From assembly GCF_016887965.1 (NCBI RefSeq), contig NZ_JAFDVD010000007.1, positions 248,001-312,000 of the forward strand: a stretch of DNA of 64,000 nucleotides, written 5' to 3'. Numbering within the stretch: position 1 is the first letter of the stretch; each line of letters begins with the position of its first letter. Shown piece by piece: positions 17,316-27,492 of this stretch. This DNA is from Phycicoccus sonneratiae (GTDB taxonomy: Bacteria > Actinomycetota > Actinomycetes > Actinomycetales > Dermatophilaceae). The notes under the pieces were generated by a model. The model was not told the origin of the DNA. It made no database searches and worked only from the letters and a program-made list of their open reading frames with translations. The position numbers were made by a program, and so were the translations under genes.

Positions 17316-17364
17316 CCCCACCGACCGGGCAGGTGGCCACCCCTCCCCTGCCCGGTCCGGCAGG
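17316..17364. promoter_or_regulatory. Pair of inverted regulatory boxes between mno and mftA
   Basis: Two copies of the 11-mer CCTGCCCGGTC face each other: minus strand 17333-17323 and plus strand 17347-17357, forming an exact inverted repeat with a 13-base spacer. The mftA-facing copy extends to the dyad CCTGCCCGGTCCGGCAGG (17347-17364); the mno-facing copy reads CCTGCCCGGTCGGTGGGG. The first 13 bases of the latter are identical to the box upstream of ercA. The likely ligand is the LuxR-type regulator at 10375. Confidence 0.55.
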
Positions 17365-17404
17365 CCGCGCCCGTGCGGGCGACGGGTGGGCCGCGACGGC
17401 GCCC

Positions 17405-17420
17405 GTTCCTAGCGTGGGGT
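17405..17420 (+). promoter_or_regulatory. Candidate mftA promoter
   Basis: GTTCCTAGCGTGGGGT contains TAGCGT (17410-17415) as a -10; the start would be near 17422, so the dyad at 17347-17364 would be centred roughly 65 bases upstream, a class I activator position. No good -35 is visible, which fits activator dependence. Confidence 0.5.
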
Positions 17421-17474
17421 GACGGCCCCACGACGGGGTCCGGCCACCACCGACGCAGCTGGGAAGGAGTCGCC

Positions 17475-17597
17475 ATGACCCCCGAGGACCTGGGCCAGGA
17501 CACGACCACCGAGGCCACCGAGGCCGGGCGCGAGGAGCTGCTCGCCGACGCCCTCGTCGAGGACGTGTCGATCGACGGCATGTGCGGCGTCTACTGA
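17475..17597 (+). CDS. mftA: Mycofactocin precursor peptide
   Basis: A 40-residue ribosomal precursor. The C-terminus is IDGMCGVY, the invariant MftA ending whose last Val-Tyr pair becomes the cofactor core after MftC decarboxylates and cross-links it and MftE releases it. The leader is acidic (EDLGQDTTTEATEAGREEL) and should bind MftB. GGAAGGAG at 17461-17468 precedes the ATG. First gene of the mft operon. Confidence 0.97.
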   Translation: MTPEDLGQDTTTEATEAGREELLADALVEDVSIDGMCGVY

Positions 17598-17604
17598 GGC
17601 CGCC

Positions 17605-17868
17605 GTGCTCGAGCAGCCCTGGGAGCTGAACGGCTCGGTGGCCATCCGCCCCGAGCCGTTCGGCGCCCTGCTCTACGACTTCACGACCCGGCGCCTGACC
17701 TTCCTCAAGGACCGGCGCCTCGTCGCGGTCGTCGAGGGCCTGGCCGACGCCCCGACCGTCGGTGACGCCCTCGAGCGCGCCGGCGTCCCGGCCGCCGAGC
17801 GCGCCGGCTTCGACGCCGCGCTGCACCGGCTCGCCGAGCAGCGGATGATCACGAGGAGGACCGCATGA
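17605..17868 (+). CDS. mftB: Mycofactocin precursor-recognition protein
   Basis: An 87-residue PqqD/RRE-type protein that binds the MftA leader and delivers it to MftC. The sequence ELNGSVAIRPEPFGALLYDFTTRRLTFLKD is typical of the beta-hairpin part, followed by a three-helix section. The GTG start at 17605 is eight bases after the mftA stop; the stop overlaps the mftC ATG (ATGA). Confidence 0.93.
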   Translation: MLEQPWELNGSVAIRPEPFGALLYDFTTRRLTFLKDRRLVAVVEGLADAPTVGDALERAGVPAAERAGFDAALHRLAEQRMITRRTA

Positions 17869-19088
17869 CCCTCGCCCCCGAGCGCCCCGCCACCGGGACC
17901 CGGCTCGTCGACCACTTCGAGCACGGCCTCGACGCCCCCATCTGCCTCACCTGGGAGCTCACCTACGCCTGCAACCTCGCGTGCGTGCACTGCCTCTCCT
18001 CCTCCGGCCGCCGTGACCCGCGCGAGCTGACGACGGAGGAGTGCTTCGGGCTCATCGAGGAGTTCGAGGCGATGAAGGTGTTCTACGTGAACATCGGCGG
18101 CGGCGAGCCCACCGTCCGTCCCGACTTCTGGGAGATCGTCGACCACGCCGTCGCCCACCACGTCGGGGTCAAGTTCTCCACCAACGGTTTCCGCATAACC
18201 CCCGAGCGTGCCGAGCGGTTGGCGCGCACCGACTACGTCGACGTGCAGGTCTCCCTCGACGGCGCCACCGCCGAGGTCAACGACCGCGTCCGCGGCGCCG
18301 GCACCTTCGACGCCGCCCTGCGCGCCCTGCGCAACCTGCGCGACGCCGGGATGCAGGACACCAAGCTCTCGGTCGTCTGCACCCGCGAGAACGTCCCCCA
18401 GCTCGACCGGTTCAAGGAGATCGCCGACGAGCACGGGGCGATGCTGCGGCTGACCCGCCTGCGCCCGGCCGGCCGCGGCGCCGACGTGTGGCACGAGCTG
18501 CACCCGCTCCCCGAGCAGCAGCGCGAGATCTACGACTGGCTCGTCGCGCACGGCAAGGGCGTGCTCACCGGCGACTCGTTCTTCCACCTCGCCGCCTACG
18601 GCGACGCGCTGCCCGGCCTCAACCTCTGCGGCGCCGGCCGGGTCGTCTGCCTCGTCGACCCCGTCGGCGACGTCTACGCCTGCCCGTTCGCCATCCACGA
18701 CCGCTTCCTCGCCGGGAACGTGCGTGGCGACGGGTTCGGCAGCGTGTGGCGCGACGCCCCACTCTTCGCAGACCTGCGCTCGCCGCAGACCGGTGGCGCC
18801 TGCACCCGCTGCTCGGCGTACGACGCCTGCCGGGGAGGCTGCATGGCGGCCAAGTTCTTCACCGGGCTGCCGCTCGACGGCCCCGACCCGGAGTGCGTCA
18901 AGGGCAACGCCACGGGTGCACTGGCGGCGGTCGCCGACGGCACCCGACCGGCACCCTCCCAGGACCACAGCCACAGCGGTCCGGTGCGCAACGCCCCCGT
19001 CCCCGTGACGATCGCCCGCCGCCCACCGGCCTCTCCGTGCGACGAGAGCCCCCTCGGCGCCGGCCGGGACCCGTTGACGACGGGCTGA
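17865..19088 (+). CDS. mftC: Mycofactocin radical SAM maturase
   Basis: A 407-residue radical SAM/SPASM enzyme that oxidatively decarboxylates the C-terminal Tyr of MftA and then forms the Val-Tyr carbon-carbon bond. The SAM cluster motif CNLACVHC (Cys36, Cys40, Cys43) is at the start of the barrel; the GGGEPTVRP element follows; the SPASM region carries cysteines in LNLCGAGRVVCLVDP, VYACPF and ACTRCSAYDACRGGC. The last 60 residues (after DPECVKGN) are Pro/Ser-rich and probably flexible. It is coupled to mftB by a four-base overlap. Confidence 0.96.
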   Translation: MTLAPERPATGTRLVDHFEHGLDAPICLTWELTYACNLACVHCLSSSGRRDPRELTTEECFGLIEEFEAMKVFYVNIGGGEPTVRPDFWEIVDHAVAHHVGVKFSTNGFRITPERAERLARTDYVDVQVSLDGATAEVNDRVRGAGTFDAALRALRNLRDAGMQDTKLSVVCTRENVPQLDRFKEIADEHGAMLRLTRLRPAGRGADVWHELHPLPEQQREIYDWLVAHGKGVLTGDSFFHLAAYGDALPGLNLCGAGRVVCLVDPVGDVYACPFAIHDRFLAGNVRGDGFGSVWRDAPLFADLRSPQTGGACTRCSAYDACRGGCMAAKFFTGLPLDGPDPECVKGNATGALAAVADGTRPAPSQDHSHSGPVRNAPVPVTIARRPPASPCDESPLGAGRDPLTTG

Positions 19089-19091
19089 CCC

Positions 19092-19814
19092 GTGGACCTC
19101 GGCACGCGCACCTCCGGCGCCGACCTGCGCGGCGCGACGGTCCTCGTGCCGCTCGGGGCGCTCGAGCAGCACGGTGCGCACCTCCCGCTGCGCACCGACT
19201 CGGCGGTCGCCCGCGCCGTGTCCGACGCCGTGGCGGGGCGGCTCGACGACCGCCCGGTGCTCGTCGCGCCCGTCGTCGAGTACGGCGCCAGCGGCGAGCA
19301 CGAGGACTTCCCGGGCACCGTGTCGATCGGCACCGAGGCCCTCGTCCACCTCGTCGTCGAGCTCGTCCGCTCGGTACGGCGCTGGTGCGGTCCGGTCGTC
19401 CTCGTCACCGGGCACGGGGGCAACGCCGAGGCGCTCGACCGGGCCGTGGGGCAGCTGCGCCGCGAGTCGCACGACGTCGCGTGGACCTCGTGCGCCGAGC
19501 CGGGGTGGGACGCCCACGCCGGTCGCGCTGAGACCTCGCTGCTGCTCGCCCTCGAGCCCGACACGGTCCGGATGGACGCCGCCGCCGCCGGGCCGGTCGA
19601 GCCGGTCGCCGCGCTCCTCCCCCGGCTGCGGGCCGGTGGCGTGGCCGCCGTCTCGCCCGGCGGTGTCCTCGGCGACCCGGTCGGCGCCACGGCCGAGGAG
19701 GGCGAGGACCTCCTCGAGCGGCTCGTCGACCGGGTGACCCGTCAGGTGCGGTCCGGGCTCGTCGACGACGCCGGCCGGCTCCTGCGCCCGACCTCGTCGG
19801 AGGTGCCGGCGTGA
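19092..19814 (+). CDS. mftE: Mycofactocin system creatininase-family peptidase
   Basis: A 240-residue creatininase-fold metallopeptidase; MftE cuts the modified peptide to release AHDP, the cofactor core. Metal-binding motifs appear as PLGALEQHGAHLPLRTDS (Glu/His/Asp) and VTGHGGNAEAL (His), with a later Glu in HAGRAETSLLL. GTG at 19092 follows the mftC stop by three bases. Confidence 0.93.
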   Translation: MDLGTRTSGADLRGATVLVPLGALEQHGAHLPLRTDSAVARAVSDAVAGRLDDRPVLVAPVVEYGASGEHEDFPGTVSIGTEALVHLVVELVRSVRRWCGPVVLVTGHGGNAEALDRAVGQLRRESHDVAWTSCAEPGWDAHAGRAETSLLLALEPDTVRMDAAAAGPVEPVAALLPRLRAGGVAAVSPGGVLGDPVGATAEEGEDLLERLVDRVTRQVRSGLVDDAGRLLRPTSSEVPA

Positions 19815-20584
19815 GCGCCGGCCCGGTCGCGGTCGTCGGCGGGGGCGCCCGCGGCATCGGCGCCGCCGTCGCCCGGCGGCTCGCCGCCCGCGGACCGGTC
19901 GTCGTCCTCGACGCACTCGACACCGACACCCTCGGCTACCGCCACGCCACCGCGGTCGATGCCGACGGCCTCCGCGCCGACGGCATCGAGGTGACCGACC
20001 TCGACCTGCGCGACCTCGCGGCCACCCGCGCGGCCGTCGACGACGTCGCCGCACGGCACGGACGGCTCGACGTCGCCGTGAGCACCGCATCGGTCATCGC
20101 CGGCGGGAACCCCCTGTGGGAGACGGCCTCCGAGGTCCGTGACGTCCTCCTCGCCGCCGACGCGGCGACGGCGTGGAACCTCGCGGCCGCGGCCGTCCCG
20201 CACCTCCTGGCCCGCCCGGCCGGCGACCGTCCCACCGTGTGCGTCACGACCTCGGTCGCCGGCGAGCGCGGCCTCTACGGGCTGTCCGCCTACGTCGTCG
20301 CCAAGCACGCCGCGACGGGCGTCGTGCGCGCCCTCGCCGCCGACCTCGCCGGCACGTCGGTCACCGCGGTCGGCGTCGCCCCGGGAGCCACCGACACCGA
20401 GATGCTCGTCGCCACGGCCCGCCTCTACGGCCTCGACGACGTCGCCACGCTCGCCGAGCACCAGGCGTCACGGCGCGCCCTCGACCCCGACGAGGTCGCC
20501 GCCGTCGTCGAGCTCGCCTGCACGGCCGGGCCGGTCGTCCACGGAGCCGTCCTCCCCGCGGACGGGGGGTTCGGCCGTGGCTGA
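19811..20584 (+). CDS. Mycofactocin-associated SDR-family oxidoreductase
   Basis: A 257-residue short-chain dehydrogenase. The nucleotide loop is GGGARGIGAAVA, the catalytic Tyr-Lys pair is in SAYVVAKHA, and the Ser sits in TTSVAGERG; the usual NNAG is replaced by VSTASVIAG. Its placement inside the operon, between mftE and mftF and overlapping mftE by four bases, resembles the mycofactocin-coupled SDR subfamily, which holds NAD(P)H non-exchangeably. It may be a cofactor-dependent dehydrogenase or a biosynthetic enzyme; the substrate is unknown. Confidence 0.85.
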   Translation: MSAGPVAVVGGGARGIGAAVARRLAARGPVVVLDALDTDTLGYRHATAVDADGLRADGIEVTDLDLRDLAATRAAVDDVAARHGRLDVAVSTASVIAGGNPLWETASEVRDVLLAADAATAWNLAAAAVPHLLARPAGDRPTVCVTTSVAGERGLYGLSAYVVAKHAATGVVRALAADLAGTSVTAVGVAPGATDTEMLVATARLYGLDDVATLAEHQASRRALDPDEVAAVVELACTAGPVVHGAVLPADGGFGRG

Positions 20585-22009
20585 CCTCCCCCGCGGGTTC
20601 CGGGTGCGCCTCGCCGCCGACACCCACCGCTGCGACGACGGCCGCACCCTCTTCGGGGGGTCCTCCGGCCGGCTCGTCCACCTGCGGCCCGCGGCCCTCG
20701 AGCGGCTCGACGAGCGGGACGCGCTCGTCGTCGACGACCCCACCTCCGCCCGGGTCGCCCGGATGCTCCTCGACCGCGGTCTCGCCCACCCGTGGTGGAA
20801 CGGCTCGCCCCCCGCCCCGACGACCGACGTCACCGTGGTCGTCCCCGTCCTCGACCGCCCCGGCCCGCTCGACCGGCTGCTCTCCGGGCTGGGCGGCGTG
20901 CCGGCCGTGGTCGTCGACGACGGCTCCCGCGACCCCGCCGCCCTCGTCGAGGTCTGCCGGCGCCACGACGCGCGCTACGTCCGCCACCCCGAGCGCCGGG
21001 GCCCGGCCGCCGCCCGCAACACCGGCCTGCGCACCGTGACCTCCGACGTCGTCGCGTTCGTCGACTCCGACGTCGTCCTCGACGCGGCCGCGCTCGCGGC
21101 CCTGCGGCGCCACCTCGAGGACCCGGCCGTCGCCCTCGTCGCGCCCCGGGTGCTCGGCCTCGACGAGGGACGGGGGGTCCTGGCGCGCTTCGAGGCGGCC
21201 CGCTCCTCCCTCGACCTCGGGCCCTCCCCCGCCCGCGTGCACCCGCACGGCCGGGTGTCGTACGTCCCGAGTGCCGTGCTGCTCGGACGGCGGGACGCGC
21301 TCGGACGCGGCTTCGACGAGGCGCTCGAGGTCGCCGAGGACGTCGACCTCGTGTGGCGCCTCGCGCGCGAGCACGTCGTCCGCTACGACCCGTCGGTCGT
21401 CGTCCGCCACGAGCACCGGACCACCACGACCGCCTGGTTGCGCCGGAAGGCGTTCTACGGCAGCGGTGCCGCGCTGCTCGCCGCCCGACACGGCGATGCC
21501 GTGGCGCCGGCCGTCCTCGCCCCGTGGGCCGCCGTCGCGGCGGGGGCCGTCCTCGCGCAGCGGCGCTGGAGCCTGCCGGTCGCCCTCGCCGCCACCGCGT
21601 TCGCCGAGCGGTCCCTCGCCCGCCGGCTCCGGGGCAGCGACCGGCCGCACCGGGCCGCCGTCGCCGTGCTCGCCGTCGGGCTCCACGCCACGCTCACCCA
21701 GACCGCCGGCCTCCTCGTCCGCCACCACTGGCCGGTCACCGCGGCCCTCGCGCCGTTCTCGCGCCGCGCCCGCCGGGCCGCCCTCGTGGCCGCCGTCGTC
21801 GACGGGGTGCTCGACCACCACCGCGTCCGCCCGGACCTCGACCTGCCCCGCTACGTCGCGCTCCGGCGGGCCGAGGACCTCGCCTACGGCGCCGGCCTCT
21901 GGTGGGGCTGCCTGCGCGCCCGCTCGGCCCGCGCCCTCCTGCCCTCCCTCCGCACCCGCAGCACCCCCGTCAGCACCGACTCCACCGACACCCCACGAGA
22001 GGCCACCCC

Positions 22010-22013
<4 letters not shown>
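20577..22013 (+). CDS. mftF: Mycofactocin glycosyltransferase
   Basis: A 478-residue GT2-type glycosyltransferase that adds glucose units to the mycofactocin core. The GT-A domain starts at about residue 80 with VTVVVPVLDRPGPL, followed by VVVDDGSRD, AARNTGLR and the metal DxD-like FVDSDVVLD; EVAEDVDLVWRL is the ED motif. Hydrophobic stretches after residue 300 suggest membrane association. The N-terminal 75 residues are an extra domain typical of MftF. GTG at 20577 overlaps the SDR gene by eight bases. Confidence 0.93.
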
Positions 22014-23194
<1,181 letters not shown>

Positions 23195-23206
23195 CACCCT
23201 GACCGG

Positions 23207-23866
23207 GTGAAGCGCTTCCTCCTCGGGGTGGTCACCACCCTCGCCGTGCTCGCCGTGGCGGCCGTCGCCCTCCTGCTCTCGCTCGGCTCGGGCGGCGGCG
23301 CGTCGCCCTCACCGTCCACGGCCGCACCGAGCGTCTCGCCCTCCGCGCCCGCCGACCTCGCCGCCGACGAGACGTGGCTCGGCACGGTGCGGGTCGACAG
23401 CGCGGACGTCGTCGCCGAGGAGGGCTCGCTCACCGACGTCCGGGCCGACGGCACCGGCGTGCGGTTCGGACCGGACGGCCTGCGCGCCCAGCGCCTCGAC
23501 CTCACCGCGACCCTGCCGTTCGGCACGGTGGCTCCCCGCGTCGGCGACGGGGTGCGCCTCTTCCCGGCCGGTAACGGCCTGGCCGGCGTCGAGCGCACGG
23601 CGACCATCCTCGGCCGCGACGTCACGCTGCGGGCCACCGGCCGCGTCGTCGCGTCCGGCGGCGACCTCCTCATCGAGCCCGAGACCGTCGACCTCGGCGG
23701 TCCCTCGTTCGTCGACTCGGCCGCGAGCGCCCTGGCGCGGCGGCTCGTCACCATCCGTCAGGACGTCCCCGGTGCGCCCGACGGCATGGTGCTGCGCGAG
23801 GTCCGGGTGACCCCCGTGGGCTTCGCCGTGCGCCTCGACGGCGCCGACGTGACGATCGGCCGCTGA
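23207..23866 (+). CDS. DUF2993 (LmeA-like) lipid-binding protein
   Basis: A 219-residue protein with an N-terminal membrane anchor (about 4-28), a Ser/Pro/Ala linker and a DUF2993 domain: repeated amphipathic beta segments such as VRVDSADVVAEEGSLTDVRADG and VLREVRVTPVGFAVRLDGADV. The family is cell-envelope located and includes the mycobacterial LmeA, linked to lipoglycan synthesis. It starts 12 bases after mftD, so it may be cotranscribed, but no tie to mycofactocin is known. Confidence 0.7.
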   Translation: MKRFLLGVVTTLAVLAVAAVALLLSLGSGGGASPSPSTAAPSVSPSAPADLAADETWLGTVRVDSADVVAEEGSLTDVRADGTGVRFGPDGLRAQRLDLTATLPFGTVAPRVGDGVRLFPAGNGLAGVERTATILGRDVTLRATGRVVASGGDLLIEPETVDLGGPSFVDSAASALARRLVTIRQDVPGAPDGMVLREVRVTPVGFAVRLDGADVTIGR

Positions 23867-23870
23867 CCGG

Positions 23871-26800
23871 CTAGAACCGCCCGACGACCTCGACCCCGGT
23901 CGCCTGCACGACCCGGCCGAGCTCGTCGTACGCGACGACCGCGACCTGCCCGGCCCGCGAGATCGCCCGGGCGTCCCGCGCGTCGTGGCGTCCGAGGCGC
24001 AGCACCTCGTGGTCGGCGAGGTCCGGGTACCGGGTCGCGAGCGAGGACGGCAGGCCGCGCGGGTCGAGGGTCAGGGGGATCGAGGAGCCCCCGACCGTCT
24101 CGGCGTCGAGCGCCAGCGACCCGGCCGCGCCCCAGTGCAGCCGGTAGGTCCACCGGCCGCGGGCGTCGGGGAGGTTCCACGACACGAGGTCGCGCGTCAG
24201 CCAGGACGCCCGCTTGGTCGTGAGGTCGGGACCGAGGTCGGGCACGAAGGTGTCGACGGACAGCGTCGAGGTCGAGCGCTGGAACGAGATCGTCGTGGCC
24301 TCCCCCTCGCCCACCGTGAACGACACCGGCCCGGTGGACCCGACCGAGACCGAGTACGTCCCCGCGGGGATGCCGATCGTCGAGAACGAGTACGTGCCGT
24401 CCCGGTCCGGGTCCTGCAGCCAGGAGCGCATGCACGACGCGTCGCCGTCGGTCGGGCAGCCCAGCTCGGACTGGAAGTCACCGGTCGCCACGAGCACGGG
24501 GTCGAGCGCGGTGTTGGTCACCCACTTGGTCCGGTAGTCGAAGTAGAACGACACCGGGCTGCCGTCGGCCGTGTACGCGATGTCCGAGCCGTTGCGCTTG
24601 CCTCCCGCCCCGTAGTTCTCGTCCCACGAGCGGTTGACGGCCGCCTTGAACGCGTACTGGCCGGCCTTCGGGGTGAACGTGCCCTTCCACACCTGGTCGT
24701 CGTCGAGGGTCAGCTGCACGGCGTCGCACGGCGGGTCCCAGTCGGCCGCGCAGCCGATCTCGTCGCCGTGGCTACCGGGCACCGAGACGGCGCCCGGCTG
24801 GGTGATCGGTCCGAGGACGACGCCGGGGTCGGCCGGCGGCTGCGGCTGGCCCACGACGGCGCTCGTCGAGACGACCCCGAGGTCGCCGTCGTGGTCGCGG
24901 GCGATCGCCCGGTACTCGACGGGCGTGCCCTGGGCGAGGCCGCGCACGTCGTGGAAGACACGGTACGGCGCGTTGTCGTCGGTGCCGAGCACCTGCCAGC
25001 GCGTCGAGCCCACGGGCCGCCAGGCGAAGGTGACCTGGGTGAAGTCGCCACCGGGCACCGTGACGCCCACCTCGGCCCGCCCGGAGACGATGCCGGCCGC
25101 ACCGGGCGCCACGAACTGCGGGCGGGGTGCGACCCGGTCGCCCCGCAGCCGGGAGGTCGCGCGGTACACGACGGCCGACAGCGGCGGGACGCTGACGGTG
25201 ACCCGCCCCTCCGCGTCGGTCCGCAGGTGCTTCGGCGCCGACGCCGGCCAGACGGCCTTGAGCGTGCTGCGGGCCGGCTGGTAGGTGGCGAAGGTCGCCG
25301 TCTTCGCCGTCTCCGCGTTGTTGACGGCGACGACGTACTCGACCTTCTCCTGCGGGTCCATCCGGCTGAAGGCGAAGATGCCGGCGCTGTTCGAGGCGAA
25401 GCGGTGGATCTGGGCACCGTCGGCCAGGGCCGGGTGGCGGTCGCGGAGCTTCGCCAGCTCGGCGATGTGCCGGTACAGCGGGTGCTTCGTGTCGTAGTTC
25501 GCGTCGGCGGTCGTGGCGTCCGTGCCGATGAGGTCGTAGGTGTCGTTGTGCAGCGCCACCTTGCTCGGGAACATGTCCTCGCGCGCACGCTGGTCGCCGA
25601 TCCCGCCGGGGACGTCCTTCGGGGCCGAGAACCCCTGCTCGTCGCCGTAGTACACGACCGGCTGGCCGCGGGTCAGGTACATCAGCGAGTGCGCCAGCTC
25701 GTCGCGCTGCAGCAGCTGGGCGTCGGTCCACGTGCCCTCCTGCCGCAGGAAGCTGCCGACGCGGCCCATGTCGTGGTTGCCGAGGAAGGTCGGCAGCGAG
25801 TACGCGTTGGAGTCGGCGTCGGTGAAGTAGTCGTCGAGGGCGTAGAAGTCGCGCAGCTCGCTCGTCGGCTTGCTCTTGGCGAAGTTCACCCCGCTGCCCT
25901 GGAAGCCGAAGTCGACGGTGGCCTGGAGGCGGCCCTCGGTCGTGTACTGCGACATGAACCGCGGGTCGGCGTCGTAGACCTCGCCGAACATGAAGAAGTC
26001 CTTGTTGCCGACCGACGCCGCGTATCCCTGCAGCGCCGGGCCGAACTGCTTCCAGAAGTCCATGTTGACGTGCTTGACGGTGTCGATCCGGAAGCCGTCG
26101 ACGCCGGCCTCCTTCACCCAGGTCTTGTAGACGTCCTCCATGCCCTGGACGACCTGGGGGCGCTCGGTCCAGAGGTCGTCGAGGGCCGAGCGGTTGCCGG
26201 ACGGGAAGTCGCCGTACTCGCTGTTCTCGCCGGAGAAGGTCGAGGTGCCGCGGTTGTGGTACATCGTCGGGTCGTTGAGCCAGGCCGGCACCTTGGCCGT
26301 CTTGTCCGCCTCGGTGCGGAAGGTCGGCACGTACGGGAACGAGGTGGCGGCGTCGACCTCGGGGAAGTCGTCACCGATCATCGTGAAGTCGCGGTCGTCG
26401 AAGGGCTTGCCCTGGGCGTCCGTGTACGGCGACTCCGCCTTCGTGCGGTACGGCACCTGGCCCTGGTCGTCGTAGGCCGACGACGGGTAGTCGAGGACGT
26501 CGGCCGTGTGGTTCGTGATGATGTCGAAGAAGACCTTGATCCCGCGCTTGTGGGCGAGGTCGATGAGCTGCTTGAGCTCGGCGTTGGTGCCGAGGTGCGG
26601 GTCGATCTGGGTGAAGTCGGTGACCCAGTAGCCGTGGTAGCCGGCCGACTCCGACCCCGGCTCGCCCTGCACCGGCTTGTTCTTGAACGAGGGCGTCATC
26701 CAGATGGCCGTCGTCCCGAGCCCCTCGATGTAGTCGAGCTTCTTCATGAGGCCCTTGAGGTCACCCCCGTGGTAGAAGCCCTGGTCGGTGGGGTCGAACC

Positions 26801-27377
26801 CGGTGCTGCTGCGCGAGCCGGTGAGCCCGCCCGTGTCGTTCGCGGTGCTGCCGTTGGCGAACCGGTCGGCCATGACGAAGTAGAAGTTCTCGCGGGTCAG
26901 GTCCTTGCGCAGGCCGTCCTTCGCGAGACGGGCGTCGGTGCTCGTCGGCCGGCTCGGCGGCGCGGACGCCGGGCCCACCCGCACCCGGTGGGTCGCGTGG
27001 TCGTAGGTGAAGCGCAGCCTCGTCGGCGCGGTGACCGGGAGCGGGATGTTGCCGTCGGGCAGGCCGAAGGTCGCGTCGCCGTAGCTCTCGGTCCACGACC
27101 CGTCGAGCCGGACCTTGTAGAGGTAGTTCCCCGCCGGGACGGTGAAGGTGCGGGCGAACACCCCCGGCGACCCACTGACGGGCAGCAGGTCGGTGGCCGT
27201 GCAGTCCTCGGACCAGTCTGCGGGACAACCCAGCTCGCTCATCAGGTCACCCATGAGCGTCACCCGGGAGGGCGTCGGGGTGTGGTCGGCCACGGCGGGC
27301 GAGACCCCGACGACGGCGCCGGCGAGGACCAGGGCCCCGGCGGCGAGGACGGACAGGCGTCGACGGGGACGAAGCAT
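23871..27377 (-). CDS. Secreted pullulanase-like alpha-amylase (GH13) with three starch-binding-type modules
   Basis: A 1168-residue exported enzyme with a signal peptide ending near SPAVADHT. Order: an X25-type module (about 35-125, MGDLMSELGCPADW), a GH13 barrel (about 160-640), a beta domain, a fibronectin-like part, two more X25-type modules (EIGCAADWDPPC and QSELGCPTDGDASC) and a C-terminal pullulanase N2-like domain (KRASWLTRDLVSWNLP). Catalytic residues are visible: nucleophile Asp in GFRIDTVKHV (about 429), Glu in FGEVYD (about 464) and Asp in FLGNHDMGRV (about 534). It should break down starch or glycogen outside the cell. Pullulanase rather than plain amylase activity is possible. 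Confidence 0.88.
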   Translation of the reverse strand: MLRPRRRLSVLAAGALVLAGAVVGVSPAVADHTPTPSRVTLMGDLMSELGCPADWSEDCTATDLLPVSGSPGVFARTFTVPAGNYLYKVRLDGSWTESYGDATFGLPDGNIPLPVTAPTRLRFTYDHATHRVRVGPASAPPSRPTSTDARLAKDGLRKDLTRENFYFVMADRFANGSTANDTGGLTGSRSSTGFDPTDQGFYHGGDLKGLMKKLDYIEGLGTTAIWMTPSFKNKPVQGEPGSESAGYHGYWVTDFTQIDPHLGTNAELKQLIDLAHKRGIKVFFDIITNHTADVLDYPSSAYDDQGQVPYRTKAESPYTDAQGKPFDDRDFTMIGDDFPEVDAATSFPYVPTFRTEADKTAKVPAWLNDPTMYHNRGTSTFSGENSEYGDFPSGNRSALDDLWTERPQVVQGMEDVYKTWVKEAGVDGFRIDTVKHVNMDFWKQFGPALQGYAASVGNKDFFMFGEVYDADPRFMSQYTTEGRLQATVDFGFQGSGVNFAKSKPTSELRDFYALDDYFTDADSNAYSLPTFLGNHDMGRVGSFLRQEGTWTDAQLLQRDELAHSLMYLTRGQPVVYYGDEQGFSAPKDVPGGIGDQRAREDMFPSKVALHNDTYDLIGTDATTADANYDTKHPLYRHIAELAKLRDRHPALADGAQIHRFASNSAGIFAFSRMDPQEKVEYVVAVNNAETAKTATFATYQPARSTLKAVWPASAPKHLRTDAEGRVTVSVPPLSAVVYRATSRLRGDRVAPRPQFVAPGAAGIVSGRAEVGVTVPGGDFTQVTFAWRPVGSTRWQVLGTDDNAPYRVFHDVRGLAQGTPVEYRAIARDHDGDLGVVSTSAVVGQPQPPADPGVVLGPITQPGAVSVPGSHGDEIGCAADWDPPCDAVQLTLDDDQVWKGTFTPKAGQYAFKAAVNRSWDENYGAGGKRNGSDIAYTADGSPVSFYFDYRTKWVTNTALDPVLVATGDFQSELGCPTDGDASCMRSWLQDPDRDGTYSFSTIGIPAGTYSVSVGSTGPVSFTVGEGEATTISFQRSTSTLSVDTFVPDLGPDLTTKRASWLTRDLVSWNLPDARGRWTYRLHWGAAGSLALDAETVGGSSIPLTLDPRGLPSSLATRYPDLADHEVLRLGRHDARDARAISRAGQVAVVAYDELGRVVQATGVEVVGRF

Positions 27378-27445
27378 CGGTGCTCCTCGGGGTGGGTCGA
27401 CGGCGGCGGCCGTCCGGCTCGGGCGTGCGAGTCGAAACCTAGGTG

Positions 27446-27459
27446 CGAAAACGCTTTAC
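27446..27459. promoter_or_regulatory. LacI-family-type operator upstream of the amylase gene
   Basis: CGAAAACGCTTTAC has the AAACGCTTT core typical of maltose or catabolite repressors of the LacI family, 69 bases upstream of the amylase ATG. The minus-strand TAGGTT just downstream (27436-27441) could be the -10. Carbohydrate-dependent repression is inferred. Confidence 0.5.
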
Positions 27460-27492
27460 ATGAAGGCCCGGGGCGGACAACTGACGAAGTCT

